A DNA stretch of 64,000 bases from Pseudomonadota bacterium. Its GTDB lineage: Bacteria; Pseudomonadota; Alphaproteobacteria; Rhizobiales; Xanthobacteraceae. Each line of letters opens with the position of its first letter. Within the stretch, counting starts at the first letter, position 1. The translations under genes were made by a program, and so were the position numbers. Below, piece after piece: positions 44,223-53,249 of this stretch. The stretch lies in the NCBI GenBank assembly GCA_023404675.1, contig JAEYAW010000034.1, positions 229,570 to 293,569 on the forward strand, written 5' to 3'. Below the pieces are notes generated by a model, which was not told the origin of the DNA, did not search any database, and was given only the letters and a program-made list of their open reading frames with translations.

Positions 44223-45269
44223 TCAGAAAAAAATCAGCACGCGCGCATCCGCGCCCATGAACAGCGGAATATCCGGCTTCGGATCCAACTCCAGCGTCAC
44301 CTGCAGGCGGCGGGACAACCGGATCCAGTCGGTGGTTGGCGCCACATAGGGCAGCAGGCGCCCCGCCGACTCATCGCGGGCGATGCCGCGCCCAACGCCG
44401 GCGACTCGCGCCGGAAAAAACTGCCAGGGGTGGCTGTCGAGCCAGATCCAGGCGCGCATGCCCGGCTTCAGCCGCGCGGCGGCATATTCCTTGAAATTGG
44501 CGACCACGCGCCACCGGGTATCGTCCACGAGACCGACCACGGCGACGCCCGCGCTGGCATAGGCGCCAGGGCGCAGCGACAGGTTGGTGACGAATCCCGG
44601 CACCGGCGCGACGAGATGCGTGCGCGAGAGATTGTATTGCGCCAGAGCCAGACCCGCCCTTGCGACGTCCACGTCGGCCAGCGCGGCGGCGGCCTCGTTC
44701 GCGTTGACACGGACTTTGGCCTCCATTTTCGTGACCTCGTCGCGCGCCTTCTGGCGCGCATCCACCGCGCGGTCCATGACCTCCTGCGACACGGTCTGGT
44801 CCTTCGCCAGCGCGGCGAAGCGATCATATTCCTGCTGCGCCAGCGTCACCGCTGCGCGCGCGGCATCGAGTTCGGCGGCCAGAACCTGCGCGTTCTCCTG
44901 CTTCACCTTTGCGGCGGCCGCCGCGCCATCGACACGCTTCTGTCCTAGATCGGCCGCGAGCGTGAATGGCTTCGGATCAATGCCGACAAGAGCATCGCCC
45001 ACCGCGACGCGCTGGTTGTTCTCGACGCTCACTGCATCGACGACCCCGGCCACTTCCGGCGCAACCTCGACGAAATCCGAGCGCACATAGGCGTCTTCCG
45101 TGTAGGCGACGAACAGACCCGGCACGACATACAGAAACGCGACGACGGCAATAAAGGCCGCGACGATCCAGATCCGGCGCCAGCGTCCCGGCGGGGAGGA
45201 GGGCGCGGGAGCATCTGCGGCGGGATCGGCTGTCACGTTGCGGGGCCTTCTGAGACGAGCAGTGACCAC
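44223..45269 (-). CDS. HlyD/EmrA-family membrane-fusion protein
   Basis: A 348-residue periplasmic adaptor anchored by one N-terminal helix (IWIVAAFIAVVAFLYVVPGLF, residues ~33-55). It has the biotinyl-lipoyl halves (FVEVAPEVAGVVDAVSVENNQRVAVGDAL; LVAPVPGFVTNLSLRPGAYASAG), a coiled-coil hairpin between them (Ala/Glu/Lys-rich, ~95-190), and a beta-barrel domain. It partners the FUSC permease downstream, as AaeA does with AaeB. The start is uncertain: GTG 45269 gives this length, and a Val codon further in is also possible. Confidence 0.88.
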   Translation of the reverse strand: MVTARLRRPRNVTADPAADAPAPSSPPGRWRRIWIVAAFIAVVAFLYVVPGLFVAYTEDAYVRSDFVEVAPEVAGVVDAVSVENNQRVAVGDALVGIDPKPFTLAADLGQKRVDGAAAAAKVKQENAQVLAAELDAARAAVTLAQQEYDRFAALAKDQTVSQEVMDRAVDARQKARDEVTKMEAKVRVNANEAAAALADVDVARAGLALAQYNLSRTHLVAPVPGFVTNLSLRPGAYASAGVAVVGLVDDTRWRVVANFKEYAAARLKPGMRAWIWLDSHPWQFFPARVAGVGRGIARDESAGRLLPYVAPTTDWIRLSRRLQVTLELDPKPDIPLFMGADARVLIFF

Positions 45270-45342
45270 ATCTTACATGTTACATGCCGCAAGGCAGCCG
45301 CGCATCCCCTTCCTGCGACCCGCGATTGGTCGCGGGCTTGCG

Positions 45343-46176
45343 TCACGCCTTCCGCGCCGCGCGCACGGCGTCTTCCAGCCGCGCCTGGGCGGAGCCGGGC
45401 TTGAGCGGCTTCTGCTGGCTTGCGTGCGGCGCCCAGCCCGACAGCCAGACGATCTCGAAGGTCGCGCGGATGCGCCCGTCAGGATCGGCGAAACGCTCGG
45501 CGTAGATCTGCGCCATCCTCAATAGCGTCGCCCTGCGTGTGAAGCCGCGCCGCCGCTCGGCCAGCGCGTTGGTCGCGCCCATGCGGCGCAGGTCGGCCAT
45601 CAGCGCAAAGGCGCTGTCGTAGCGCACGACGAGGCGATCGGTGTCCACCACCGGCAGCGCGAAGCCGGCGCGCTGCAGCAGCCCGCCGAGATCGCGCAGG
45701 TCCGCGAACGGCGCAACGCGCGGCGAGATGCCGCCCTCGATCTCCGCTTCCGCCGCCGCGAAGGCCTGCCGCAGTTCGGTGAGCGTGTCGCCGCCTGCGA
45801 GCGCGGCGAGCAGCAGCCCGTCGGGCTTCAGCGCGCGGCGCACCTGCGCGAACAGGCCGGGCAGATCGTCGACGAATTGCAGCGCCAGCGCCGAGACCGC
45901 GAGATCGCAGGATTGCGGCGCAAGACGCAGATCGTCCGCCAGCGGCACCGCGTCGAGCACGCTGCGCGACGCCAGTGCGCGGCGCACCGCGTCCGCCGGC
46001 GTCCCCACGTCGATGCCGTGCGCAAAGGTCCGCATCACCGCCGCCAGACGATCGGCCATGTCCTCGGCGACACGGTCGAGCAGGAACGTCTCCGCACCCA
46101 GATGCCGGGCGCGCGCCTGATGCGCCGCGACGGCATTCGCGTCGAACACTTTCGGGACGCTGGACGCGCCGCTCAC
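45343..46176 (-). CDS. class I SAM methyltransferase, BioC/NDUFAF5-like
   Basis: A 277-residue SAM-dependent methyltransferase. The glycine-rich motif I region is unusual (GIDVGTPADAVRRAL), followed by CDLAVSALALQFVDDLPGLFAQVRRALKPDGLLLAALAGGDTL, typical of the BioC-like proteins next to comF in Bradyrhizobiaceae and of the human NDUFAF5 group. Residues after this (GISPRVAPFADLRDLGGLLQRAGF) also match. The start is taken at GTG 46176 behind GGAGCGAGG. Divergent from comF with 69 bases between; an upstream extension in the same frame is a comF shadow. Confidence 0.85.
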   Translation of the reverse strand: MSGASSVPKVFDANAVAAHQARARHLGAETFLLDRVAEDMADRLAAVMRTFAHGIDVGTPADAVRRALASRSVLDAVPLADDLRLAPQSCDLAVSALALQFVDDLPGLFAQVRRALKPDGLLLAALAGGDTLTELRQAFAAAEAEIEGGISPRVAPFADLRDLGGLLQRAGFALPVVDTDRLVVRYDSAFALMADLRRMGATNALAERRRGFTRRATLLRMAQIYAERFADPDGRIRATFEIVWLSGWAPHASQQKPLKPGSAQARLEDAVRAARKA

Positions 46177-46245
46177 CGCCTCGCTCCGCAAAACATCGTT
46201 CCAAATATCTTCCAATGTATCGCTCTCATGTTTTAGCCTTGGCCC

Positions 46246-47052
46246 ATGGACGTCATTCCGGTCAATGCCGGCCCCCTCGCGCGCCTGCGCGATGGCACGG
46301 CTGCGTTGCGCGGCGCGCTGGGGCATGTCTCCCGCGCGGTGCTCGACGTGCTGCTGCCGCCACAATGCGCCGTCTGCCGCGCGCCGGTCGCGGACGAGGG
46401 CGTCTGCGCCGCCTGCTGGTCGCGGCTGTCCTTCATCGAGAAACCTTACTGCCCCCGCCTCGGCATTCCGTTCGTCTATGACCCCGGACCGGACGTGCTG
46501 TCGGAGGAAGCCATCGTGCGTCCCCCGGCCTATATGCGGGCGCGCGCCGCCGTGCGCTACGACGAGGCCGCCAAACCGCTCGTGCATGCGCTGAAGTATC
46601 AGGACGGCACCGATCTCGCTCCGGTGATGGGCCGCTGGATGGCGCGGGCGGGCCGCGAACTGCTGGCGGATGCGGATTTGCTGATCCCGGTGCCGCTGCA
46701 CTGGCGGCGCGGCGTCTCGCGGCGCTACAACCAGTCCGGCGCGCTGGCCAGTGCGATCCGCCGGATGAGCGGCGTCGCTGTCGCCAGCGATGTTCTCCGC
46801 CGTGTCCGTCCGACCATGCAGCAGATCGGCCTCAGCCGCAGCGAGCGCGCGCAGAACGTGCAGGGCGCGTTCGCGGTCCCGTTGCACAAGACGGCGCTGC
46901 TGCATGGCCGCCGCACCGTCCTCATCGACGACGTGCTGACCTCGGGCGCGACCGCCGACGCCTGCGCCCGCACCCTGCTGCGCGCCGGAGCGTCGCGCGT
47001 GGATGTCCTCGTCTTCGCGCGGGTTGTGGACATCCCGCGCCGCCCCATATAA
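46246..47052 (+). CDS. comF: ComF-family phosphoribosyltransferase-like protein
   Basis: A 268-residue ComF homologue. An N-terminal Zn-ribbon (CAVCRAPVADEGVCAACW, with more Cys downstream) is followed by a type I PRTase-like domain with LIPVPLHWRR, RRYNQSGALA, and the PRPP loop VLIDDVLTSGATADA. ComF works in DNA uptake in competent bacteria; in alphaproteobacteria the role is not settled. Next to grxC, from which 32 bases separate it, as is common in this order. Confidence 0.92.
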   Translation: MDVIPVNAGPLARLRDGTAALRGALGHVSRAVLDVLLPPQCAVCRAPVADEGVCAACWSRLSFIEKPYCPRLGIPFVYDPGPDVLSEEAIVRPPAYMRARAAVRYDEAAKPLVHALKYQDGTDLAPVMGRWMARAGRELLADADLLIPVPLHWRRGVSRRYNQSGALASAIRRMSGVAVASDVLRRVRPTMQQIGLSRSERAQNVQGAFAVPLHKTALLHGRRTVLIDDVLTSGATADACARTLLRAGASRVDVLVFARVVDIPRRPI

Positions 47053-47084
47053 TCCGTCACCGCTTTTTCACATCCGAGCGAAAA

Positions 47085-47360
47085 ATGACAGCGCCCATCG
47101 AGATTTATACCCGCCCCGGCTGCGGCTACTGCAGCGCCGCGAAGTCGCTGCTCCAGCGCAAGGGCGCTGCGTTCACCGAATACGACGTCGCGCTCAACGC
47201 CGACTGGCGTCCGGAAATGGTGAAGCGCGCCAATGGCGGCGCGACCTTCCCGCAGATTTTCATCGCGGGCACCCATGTCGGCGGCTGCGACGATCTTTAC
47301 GCGCTCGACCGCGAGGGCAAGCTCGACGGCCTGCTCACCGAAGCCGGGGCGGTGTCCTGA
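47085..47360 (+). CDS. grxC: glutaredoxin 3
   Basis: A 91-residue thioredoxin-fold protein with dithiol active site C-G-Y-C (YTRPGCGYCSAAKSLL), the cis-Pro in TFPQIFI, and the GSH-binding GGCDDLY. Reduces disulfides and glutathione mixed disulfides. The stop overlaps the start of the next gene (TGATG), so coupled translation. Confidence 0.96.
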   Translation: MTAPIEIYTRPGCGYCSAAKSLLQRKGAAFTEYDVALNADWRPEMVKRANGGATFPQIFIAGTHVGGCDDLYALDREGKLDGLLTEAGAVS

Positions 47361-48247
47361 TGGCCGGCACCGAATCCGATCGCGCCTTCACGGCGGCCCT
47401 GATCCAGATGCGTACCCGGCTGCGGCCGGAGGACTCGCTCGATGAGGGCGTGCGGCTGATCCGGCAGGCGGCGGCGGACGGTGCCGACTACGTGCAGACC
47501 CCCGAGGTCAGCAACATGATGCAGGAGAACCGCAAGGCGCTGTTCGACCTGCTTCAGCCGGAAGAGAGCGACATCTCGCTGGCCGCCTATCGCGACCTCG
47601 CGCGCGAACTCAAGCTTCACCTCCATGTCGGCTCGCTGGCGCTGCGCGCCTCGCCGGATCGCGCCGCCAACCGCTCGTTCCTGATCGATCCGGCCGGCGA
47701 CATCCTCGCCCGCTACGACAAGATCCACATGTTCGACATCGACCTGCCGGGCGGCGAGAGCTATCGCGAGTCGGCGAACTACCAGTCGGGCGAAACCGCC
47801 GTGGTCACCGACCTGCCGTGGGGCCGCCTCGGCCTGACGATCTGCTACGACGTGCGCTTTCCCGCGCTCTATCGCGCGCTGGCCGAGAACGGCGCGCTGT
47901 TCATCGCCGCTCCCGCCGCTTTCACGAAGCGCACCGGCGAGGCGCACTGGCATACGCTGCTGCGCGCCCGCGCCATCGAGAACGGCTGTTTCGTGATGGC
48001 CGCGGCGCAATGCGGCCTGCACGAGAACAAGCGCGAGACCTTCGGCCATGCGCTGATCGTCGATCCGTGGGGCACCGTGCTGGCCGATGGCGGCACCGAG
48101 CCCGGCGTCGTGATGGCGCGGATCGATCCGGCGCGGGTCGCCGAGGTGCGCCAGAGCATCCCCTCGCTGCAGAACGGCCGCCGCTTCAGCGTCGTCGATG
48201 CCGCCACCGGCAGCGGCCACCTGCACGTGGTGCGGGGCTCGGCATGA
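47360..48247 (+). CDS. carbon-nitrogen hydrolase, Nit1/Nit2-like amidase
   Basis: A 295-residue nitrilase-superfamily enzyme. The Glu-Lys-Cys triad is Glu in VQTPEVSN, Lys in RYDKIHMFDIDLP, and Cys in LGLTICYDVRFPALYR. The motif KIHMFDIDLPGGESYRES is the mark of the Nit1/Nit2 group, which hydrolyses deaminated glutathione or omega-amides; pairing with a glutaredoxin gene fits glutathione repair. The stop overlaps the DUF1178 start by 4 bases. Confidence 0.92.
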   Translation: MAGTESDRAFTAALIQMRTRLRPEDSLDEGVRLIRQAAADGADYVQTPEVSNMMQENRKALFDLLQPEESDISLAAYRDLARELKLHLHVGSLALRASPDRAANRSFLIDPAGDILARYDKIHMFDIDLPGGESYRESANYQSGETAVVTDLPWGRLGLTICYDVRFPALYRALAENGALFIAAPAAFTKRTGEAHWHTLLRARAIENGCFVMAAAQCGLHENKRETFGHALIVDPWGTVLADGGTEPGVVMARIDPARVAEVRQSIPSLQNGRRFSVVDAATGSGHLHVVRGSA

Positions 48248-48726
48248 TTCGCTACGCGCTGCGCTGCGCGAAGGGCCACGCGTTCGAAAGCTGGTTCCAG
48301 AGTTCGTCGGCCTATGACAGCCAGCGCAAGCGCAGGCTGGTGACGTGTCCGATCTGCGACTCCCACGAAGTGGAGAAGGCGATCATGGCCCCCCGCGTGG
48401 CGCGCAAGGGCCGCAAGGCCGCTGTGTCCGCACCCGAGGAACAGGCGGCAACGCCGCCAGCGCCCGCTCCGCAGCCTGAAGCCGCGCCGCTGATGATGGC
48501 GCAGGAGCAGGAGCTGCGGGCCAAATTGCGCGAACTGCGCGACGCCGTGCTGAAGACCGCCGACAACGTCGGCGAGCGTTTTCCGGAAGAAGCCCGCAAG
48601 ATGCATTACGGCGATATCGACCACCGCCCGATCTATGGCACAGCCTCGCGGGACGAGGCGGAAGCCCTGATCGACGAGGGCATCGAGGTCGCTCCGATCC
48701 CGGTGCTGCCGGAAGACCGCAACTGA
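48244..48726 (+). CDS. DUF1178 family protein
   Basis: A 160-residue protein. The N-terminal zinc-ribbon-like part (MIRYALRCAKGHAFESWF, then CPICDSHEVEKAIMAP) carries four likely Zn ligands (Cys/His plus CxxC). The middle is Pro/Ala/Glu-rich, and the C-terminus (ADNVGERFPEEARKMHYGDIDHRPIYGTAS) is the conserved DUF1178 end. Widely conserved in alphaproteobacteria; function unknown. End of the comF-grxC-nit-DUF1178 operon. Confidence 0.93.
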   Translation: MIRYALRCAKGHAFESWFQSSSAYDSQRKRRLVTCPICDSHEVEKAIMAPRVARKGRKAAVSAPEEQAATPPAPAPQPEAAPLMMAQEQELRAKLRELRDAVLKTADNVGERFPEEARKMHYGDIDHRPIYGTASRDEAEALIDEGIEVAPIPVLPEDRN

Positions 48727-48840
48727 GGGGTGAAAAGCTGCTTGTTGCCGTTGGAAATATTTTCGCTCTGGATGAACGATACAGAACTAAACAAGAACAA
48801 AATGTGGTAGAGATTGCCGAGGCCAACTGCCGAGGCGCCG

Positions 48841-49896
48841 ATGGAAGATCAAAAGCCCGTGGTGCTGTACGAGGATGAGCGGACCGGAGACCGGTTTCTG
48901 GTCTACGGGACCGACAAGGGTATCCGCCTCGACATCCGCTACGCGGGCGACACGCTCTGGATGACACAGGCCCAGATCGCCGAGCTTTTTGGGATCGACC
49001 GATCCGTCGTCACAAAGCACATCACAAATGTCTATGCCGAGGGCGAACTCGAGCGCAGCCCAACATGTGCACAAATTGCACAAGTTCGGCAGGAGGGTTC
49101 TCGGACCGTCGAACGACAGATTGAGCATTACAATCTCGACGTCGTTATCTCCGTCGGCTACCGGGTTTCGTCCAAGCAGGGAACGCTGTTCCGTAAATGG
49201 GCGACAGAAAAACTTGTCCAGTTCGCGACCAAGGGCTTCGTGATCGACGCGACGAGGCTCAAACAGCCCGAAAATGCCGACCGGATCGCCGAGCTTCGCG
49301 AGATCATTCGCGACATCCGCTCCGACGAAGCCAACGTCTATCGCGAGTTGAAGGCCATCTGCGCGATGTGCCAGGACTACGACAGCGGCTCCGAAGCCTG
49401 CGTCATGTTCTACCGCAACACGCAGGCCAAGCTGCTCTTTGCGGTGACCAGCCACACGCCGGCGGAAATGATCCAGTCGCGGGCCGATGCCCACGCCCCG
49501 AACATGGGCCTGACCAACTGGCCGAACGACAACATCCGCAAGGCGGACGTGACCGTTTCGAAGAACTATCTCGCGGACGGCGAAATCAGGGAACTCAACC
49601 GGCTGACGACGATCCTGCTGGATATTTTCGAGGACCAGCTCGACATCGGCAGACTGATCGTAATGGCAGATGCCACCACATTGCTGGACGATCAGCTTCG
49701 CGGTCTCGGCCGCCGGGTTCTCTCGGGCGGCGGCCATGTCCGGATGGACAACGCCCGGAAACACGCAGAAGCCGAGTACGAAAAGTTCAGCGCGGCCCGG
49801 AAGATCGCGCGCCAACGGGAGGCGGATCGCCTGATCGCGGAGTTGAAAACCACGGACAAGGCGCTCCCCAGACCGCGGAATCGGCCGAAGACATGA
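48841..49896 (+). CDS. rhuM: RhuM-family virulence-associated protein (accessory gene)
   Basis: A 351-residue protein of the RhuM family (first described from a Salmonella pathogenicity island). The N-terminal domain is HTH-like (LWMTQAQIAELFGIDRSVVTKHITNVY). The conserved core is QVRQEGSRTVERQIEHYNLDVVISVGYRVSSKQGTLFRKWA. The C-terminal region (VTVSKNYLADGEIRELNRLTTILLDIFEDQ) is Fic/KilA-adjacent in many mobile islands. Biochemical function unknown. It stands between housekeeping genes (DUF1178 and nfu) with AT-richer flanks (48727-48840), as expected for a transferred gene. No integrase or direct repeats seen. Confidence 0.9.
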   Translation: MEDQKPVVLYEDERTGDRFLVYGTDKGIRLDIRYAGDTLWMTQAQIAELFGIDRSVVTKHITNVYAEGELERSPTCAQIAQVRQEGSRTVERQIEHYNLDVVISVGYRVSSKQGTLFRKWATEKLVQFATKGFVIDATRLKQPENADRIAELREIIRDIRSDEANVYRELKAICAMCQDYDSGSEACVMFYRNTQAKLLFAVTSHTPAEMIQSRADAHAPNMGLTNWPNDNIRKADVTVSKNYLADGEIRELNRLTTILLDIFEDQLDIGRLIVMADATTLLDDQLRGLGRRVLSGGGHVRMDNARKHAEAEYEKFSAARKIARQREADRLIAELKTTDKALPRPRNRPKT

Positions 49897-50015
49897 GACA
49901 TCCGGGGCGATCCCCGCTTGACCCCTCCCCCCGCGCGCGCCATCTGCTAAGGATAGGTTTCCATTCACCCCGTGACCGTGCCGGCCTTGAACCGGCGATG
50001 CAGCGGAGACGTTCC

Positions 50016-50588
50016 ATGTTCATCCAGACCGAAGCGACGCCGAACCCGGCGACCCTCAAGTTCATTCCCGGCCGCACCGTGCTCGACAGCGGCACCGCGG
50101 AATTCATCAACGCCGAGCAGGCCGCCGCCTCGCCGCTGGCCCGCCGGCTGTTCGACGTCGCGGGCGTGTCCGGCGTGTTCTACGGCTACGATTTCGTCAC
50201 CGTGACCAAGGCGGCCGGAGAATGGCCCCATCTCAAGCCGGCGATCCTCGGCGCGATCATGGAACACTATATGTCCGGCGATCCGCTGTTCGCGGACGGC
50301 CGCCACGTCGCGGCCGACGACGTCCATGGCGACGAGTTCTACGACGAGGCCGACGCCGAGACGGTGGACACGATCAAGGATCTGATCGAGACCCGCGTGC
50401 GCCCGGCCGTCGCCAATGACGGCGGGGACATCACCTTCCGCGGCTTCCGGGACGGGATCGTCTATCTCGACATGAAGGGTTCGTGCTCGGGCTGCCCGTC
50501 GTCCACCGCGACGCTCAAGCACGGCATCCAGAACCTCCTGAAGCACTTCGTGCCGGACGTCGTCGAGGTCCGTCCCATGGAGGCGTGA
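50016..50588 (+). CDS. NifU-family Fe-S cluster scaffold (Nfu)
   Basis: A 190-residue protein with an N-terminal Nfu_N domain (MFIQTEATPNPATLKFIPGR) and a C-terminal NifU domain with the cluster Cys pair CSGC (MKGSCSGCPSSTATLKHGIQNLL). Carries Fe-S clusters to target enzymes; MiaB, encoded nearby, is a typical client. I start at ATG 50016; a longer frame upstream overlaps rhuM and is a shadow. Confidence 0.94.
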   Translation: MFIQTEATPNPATLKFIPGRTVLDSGTAEFINAEQAAASPLARRLFDVAGVSGVFYGYDFVTVTKAAGEWPHLKPAILGAIMEHYMSGDPLFADGRHVAADDVHGDEFYDEADAETVDTIKDLIETRVRPAVANDGGDITFRGFRDGIVYLDMKGSCSGCPSSTATLKHGIQNLLKHFVPDVVEVRPMEA

Positions 50589-50675
50589 AAGCTTCCGCTC
50601 GCATTGGACTCCGCGTGGACGGGCACCTCATGATACGTCGGCATCCTCCGGCTGATTCTCGCTCTTTCAAGTAGA

Positions 50676-50725
50676 GGAGCATGATCTTATCCGAAACCGG
50701 CTGCCGCTTTTCGGGATCATGCTCC
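50676..50725. repeat. 50-bp intergenic palindromic element of Hyphomicrobiales type
   Basis: GGAGCATGATC (50676-50686) and GATCATGCTCC (50715-50725) are perfect inverted repeats. An inner pair CCGAAA (50691-50696) / TTTCGG (50709-50714) flanks a CCGG core. The wording (gagcatgatc..ccgaaa..ttttcgggatcatgctc) is that of the short palindromic repeat that I know to be scattered through many Hyphomicrobiales genomes. It ends 18 bases before the tsaB start and may affect its mRNA. No coding content. Confidence 0.85.
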
Positions 50726-50743
50726 AGGTATCCGTTCGCGACC

Positions 50744-51436
50744 ATGCTCGTTCTCGCCATAGACACCGCCCTCGACGCCTGCGCCGCCGGCGTGCTCGAC
50801 ACCTCCGCCGGCCGGCTGATCGCGCAGGAATCCCTGCCGATGACGCGCGGTCACGCCGAAGCGCTGGTGCCGCTGATCGCGCGGGTGATGAAGGCCTCGG
50901 TGGTGTTCGAGGCGCTGGACCGCATCGCCGTGACGACAGGGCCGGGAAGCTTCACCGGCCTGCGGGTCGGCATTTCCGCCGCGCGCGGCATCGGGCTCGC
51001 GGCCAACAAGCCGGTGCTGGGCGTCACCACGCTGACCGCCTTCGCCGCTCCACTGGTCAGCGAGAACGGCACCGATCCGGTGATCGCCGCCATCGATGCG
51101 CGGCACGATCAGGTTTACTACCAGGTGGTCGGCGGCAGCGGCACCACGCTGGTTCGGCCCCGCGTCGCGCCCGTCGATCAGGTGCTGGCCGCCTCCCGTT
51201 TCGGCGCGCCGCGCATCGTCGGCAACGCGGCCCGGCTGGTCGCCGACCGATGGCCGCCAGGCGAAAAACCGCCGGTCGAGGTTCTCCAGCAGTCCGCGCC
51301 GGATATCAGCTGGGTGGCCTGGCTCGGCGCGGCCGTCAAGCCGGAAACCTCGCCCGCCCGCCCCTATTACCTGCGCGCGCCGGACGCCAAGCCGCCGACT
51401 GACACCCTGCCGCACGCCACCGCGCCGATGGCCTGA
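50744..51436 (+). CDS. tsaB: tRNA t6A biosynthesis protein TsaB
   Basis: A 230-residue ASKHA-fold protein that scaffolds TsaD-TsaE in making threonylcarbamoyladenosine at A37 of ANN-decoding tRNAs. Motifs: LAIDTALDACAAGV, ESLPMTRGHAEALVPLI, VTTGPGSFTGLRVGISAARG, AIDARHDQVYYQV. It is the usual neighbour of rimI (2-base gap). Met 50744 is chosen because it starts the family; the frame upstream runs through the palindromic repeat. Confidence 0.94.
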   Translation: MLVLAIDTALDACAAGVLDTSAGRLIAQESLPMTRGHAEALVPLIARVMKASVVFEALDRIAVTTGPGSFTGLRVGISAARGIGLAANKPVLGVTTLTAFAAPLVSENGTDPVIAAIDARHDQVYYQVVGGSGTTLVRPRVAPVDQVLAASRFGAPRIVGNAARLVADRWPPGEKPPVEVLQQSAPDISWVAWLGAAVKPETSPARPYYLRAPDAKPPTDTLPHATAPMA

Positions 51437-51437
51437 T

Positions 51438-51929
51438 ATGTGGAACTGGCTCTCCCGCCTGTGCGGCGGCAGTCCGGCCTCACCGACGGTCGAAGCGGCC
51501 ACGCCCCGCGATCTGCCGCGTCTCGTGGACCTGCACGGCGCGGCATTCCATCGCGGCTGGAGCGAGGACGAATTCGCCGCCATGCTGACCGAGACGAACA
51601 CGCTGGTTCAGGTTCTGAAGGCGCGGCGTGCGGTGATCGGCTTCGCCGCCTCGCGCATCGCCGCCGACGAGGCGGAATTGCTGACCATCGCGCTGGATGC
51701 CCGCCATCGCGGCCGGGGTCTTTCACGCGGCCTGCTGCAGACCCATCTTGGGCATCTGGCCGGGCGCGGCGTCCGGCAGGTTTTCCTTGAGGTGGAAGAG
51801 AATAACCAGCCGGCCCGGCGGCTCTACGACCGGGCGGGTTTCGCCATCGTTGGGCGGCGCGAGCGTTACTACCGCACCGCAGACGGAACGCAATTGAACG
51901 CCATCGTCATGCGGCGCGACTTGTCCTGA
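51438..51929 (+). CDS. rimI: ribosomal protein acetyltransferase RimI (GNAT)
   Basis: A 163-residue GNAT acetyltransferase. The acetyl-CoA motif is reduced to LDARHRGRGLSRGLLQTHL, with EVEENNQPARRLYDRAGFAIVGRRERYYR after it, the RimI hallmark. N-acetylates ribosomal protein S18 in enterobacteria and has broader use elsewhere. Directly after tsaB. Confidence 0.9.
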   Translation: MWNWLSRLCGGSPASPTVEAATPRDLPRLVDLHGAAFHRGWSEDEFAAMLTETNTLVQVLKARRAVIGFAASRIAADEAELLTIALDARHRGRGLSRGLLQTHLGHLAGRGVRQVFLEVEENNQPARRLYDRAGFAIVGRRERYYRTADGTQLNAIVMRRDLS

Positions 51930-51989
51930 CCTGTCCGGGGTGGCAGAACAGGCCGCCCCAGCACAGGGCAACCACCGGGATATGGACTC

Positions 51990-52451
51990 ATGACCGCTCT
52001 CAAATCCGTCGCCCCATCGGGACCGGCCGGGATCGAGGCGCGCTGCGCCGCCACCGGCATGCGCATGACCGAGCAGCGCCGCATCATCGCACGCGTGCTG
52101 GCGGAATCGGTCGATCATCCGGATGTCGAGGAACTGTATCGCCGCTGCTCGGCGGTGGACGACAAGATTTCGATCTCCACGGTCTACCGCACCGTGAAGC
52201 TGTTCGAGGATGCCGGCATCATCGAGCGCCATGATTTCCGCGAGGGACGGGCGCGCTACGAGACAATGCCCGAAAGCCATCACGATCACCTCATCAACCT
52301 GCGCGACGGCACTGTGATCGAGTTCACCTCCGAGGAAATCGAGAAGCTGCAGGCGGAGATCGCCCGCAAGCTCGGCTATCGCCTCGTCGATCATCGCCTT
52401 GAACTGTATTGCGTGCCGCTCGGCGACGAGGGCGAGGCCGGCAAGTCCTGA
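51990..52451 (+). CDS. fur: Fur-family metal-responsive regulator (Fur/Mur)
   Basis: A 153-residue Fur-family repressor: winged HTH (RMTEQRRIIARVL, SISTVYRTVKLFEDAGIIERHDF) and dimerisation domain with HHDHLINLRDGTVIEF. The CxxC structural Zn site of enterobacterial Fur is missing, as in the alphaproteobacterial Fur/Mur group, where the protein may sense manganese as well as iron. A rimI-fur order is normal in Bradyrhizobiaceae. It could control the imelysin/oxidase region at 5.7-12 kb, but I found no Fur-box there by eye. Confidence 0.9.
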   Translation: MTALKSVAPSGPAGIEARCAATGMRMTEQRRIIARVLAESVDHPDVEELYRRCSAVDDKISISTVYRTVKLFEDAGIIERHDFREGRARYETMPESHHDHLINLRDGTVIEFTSEEIEKLQAEIARKLGYRLVDHRLELYCVPLGDEGEAGKS

Positions 52452-52453
52452 GC

Positions 52454-53122
52454 GTGACCGCCTCCCCGCCCCCTTACGATCTCGCGATCTTCGACTGCGA
52501 TGGCGTGCTCGTGGACAGCGAGGTCATCTCCTGCCGCGTCTACGCCGAGACGCTGACGCAGTTCGGCTATCCGATCACGGCGGACGACGTGCATCGCCGC
52601 TTTCTCGGCCGCTCGACCCGCGACGCCGACCGCGAGATCGAGGCCGAGATCGGCGTGGCGCTGCCGGCCGATTTCGCGCCGGCCCGCTCGGCCGCGCTGC
52701 TCGCCGCGCTCGCATCGGATGTTCGCGCCATCGCCCATGTCGCCGACGTGATCGACGCGGTTGCACCGCGGCGGTGCGTCGCCTCCAGCGGCGGACCGGA
52801 GAAGATCCGCACGACGCTGACGGCCGTCGGGCTCTATGAGCGCTTCGCCCCGCATATCTTTTCCGCCGTTCAGGTGGCGCGCTCCAAGCCGGCGCCGGAC
52901 CTGTTCCTGTTCGCCGCTGGACAGATGGGCATCGCGCCCGGCCGCACGATCGTGATCGAGGACAGCCCCTCGGGCGTGCGCGCCGCGCGGGCGGCGGGCA
53001 TGGACGTGGTGGGCTTCGTCGGCGGCAGCCACTGCCGCGCCGGGGACACCGAGCTTCTGCGGGACGCCGGGGCCCGCGTGGTGGTCTCCGACATGCGGGA
53101 ACTGCCCGCCGTGATCTTATAA
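52454..53122 (+). CDS. HAD-IA family hydrolase (phosphoglycolate/beta-phosphoglucomutase-like)
   Basis: A 222-residue HAD phosphatase: motif I FDCDGVLVDSE, motif II SSGG, motif III KPAPDLF, motif IV IEDSPSGVRAARAAG. The cap is the small helical IA type. Likely substrates are sugar phosphates (YniC/PgmB-like group). GTG 52454 starts 2 bases after the fur stop, so both are in one transcript. Confidence 0.9.
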   Translation: MTASPPPYDLAIFDCDGVLVDSEVISCRVYAETLTQFGYPITADDVHRRFLGRSTRDADREIEAEIGVALPADFAPARSAALLAALASDVRAIAHVADVIDAVAPRRCVASSGGPEKIRTTLTAVGLYERFAPHIFSAVQVARSKPAPDLFLFAAGQMGIAPGRTIVIEDSPSGVRAARAAGMDVVGFVGGSHCRAGDTELLRDAGARVVVSDMRELPAVIL

Positions 53123-53249
53123 GTCATTATTTTAGAAAGACTATTTCGAAATCATGGGCTTTGCCGTATCGCCGGCAGCCGGCATGCTCTATATGTCCCG
53201 TTTCCGCGCCTTTTTGCTGACCGGCCTGCGCCGCCGAACCGACGATCCG

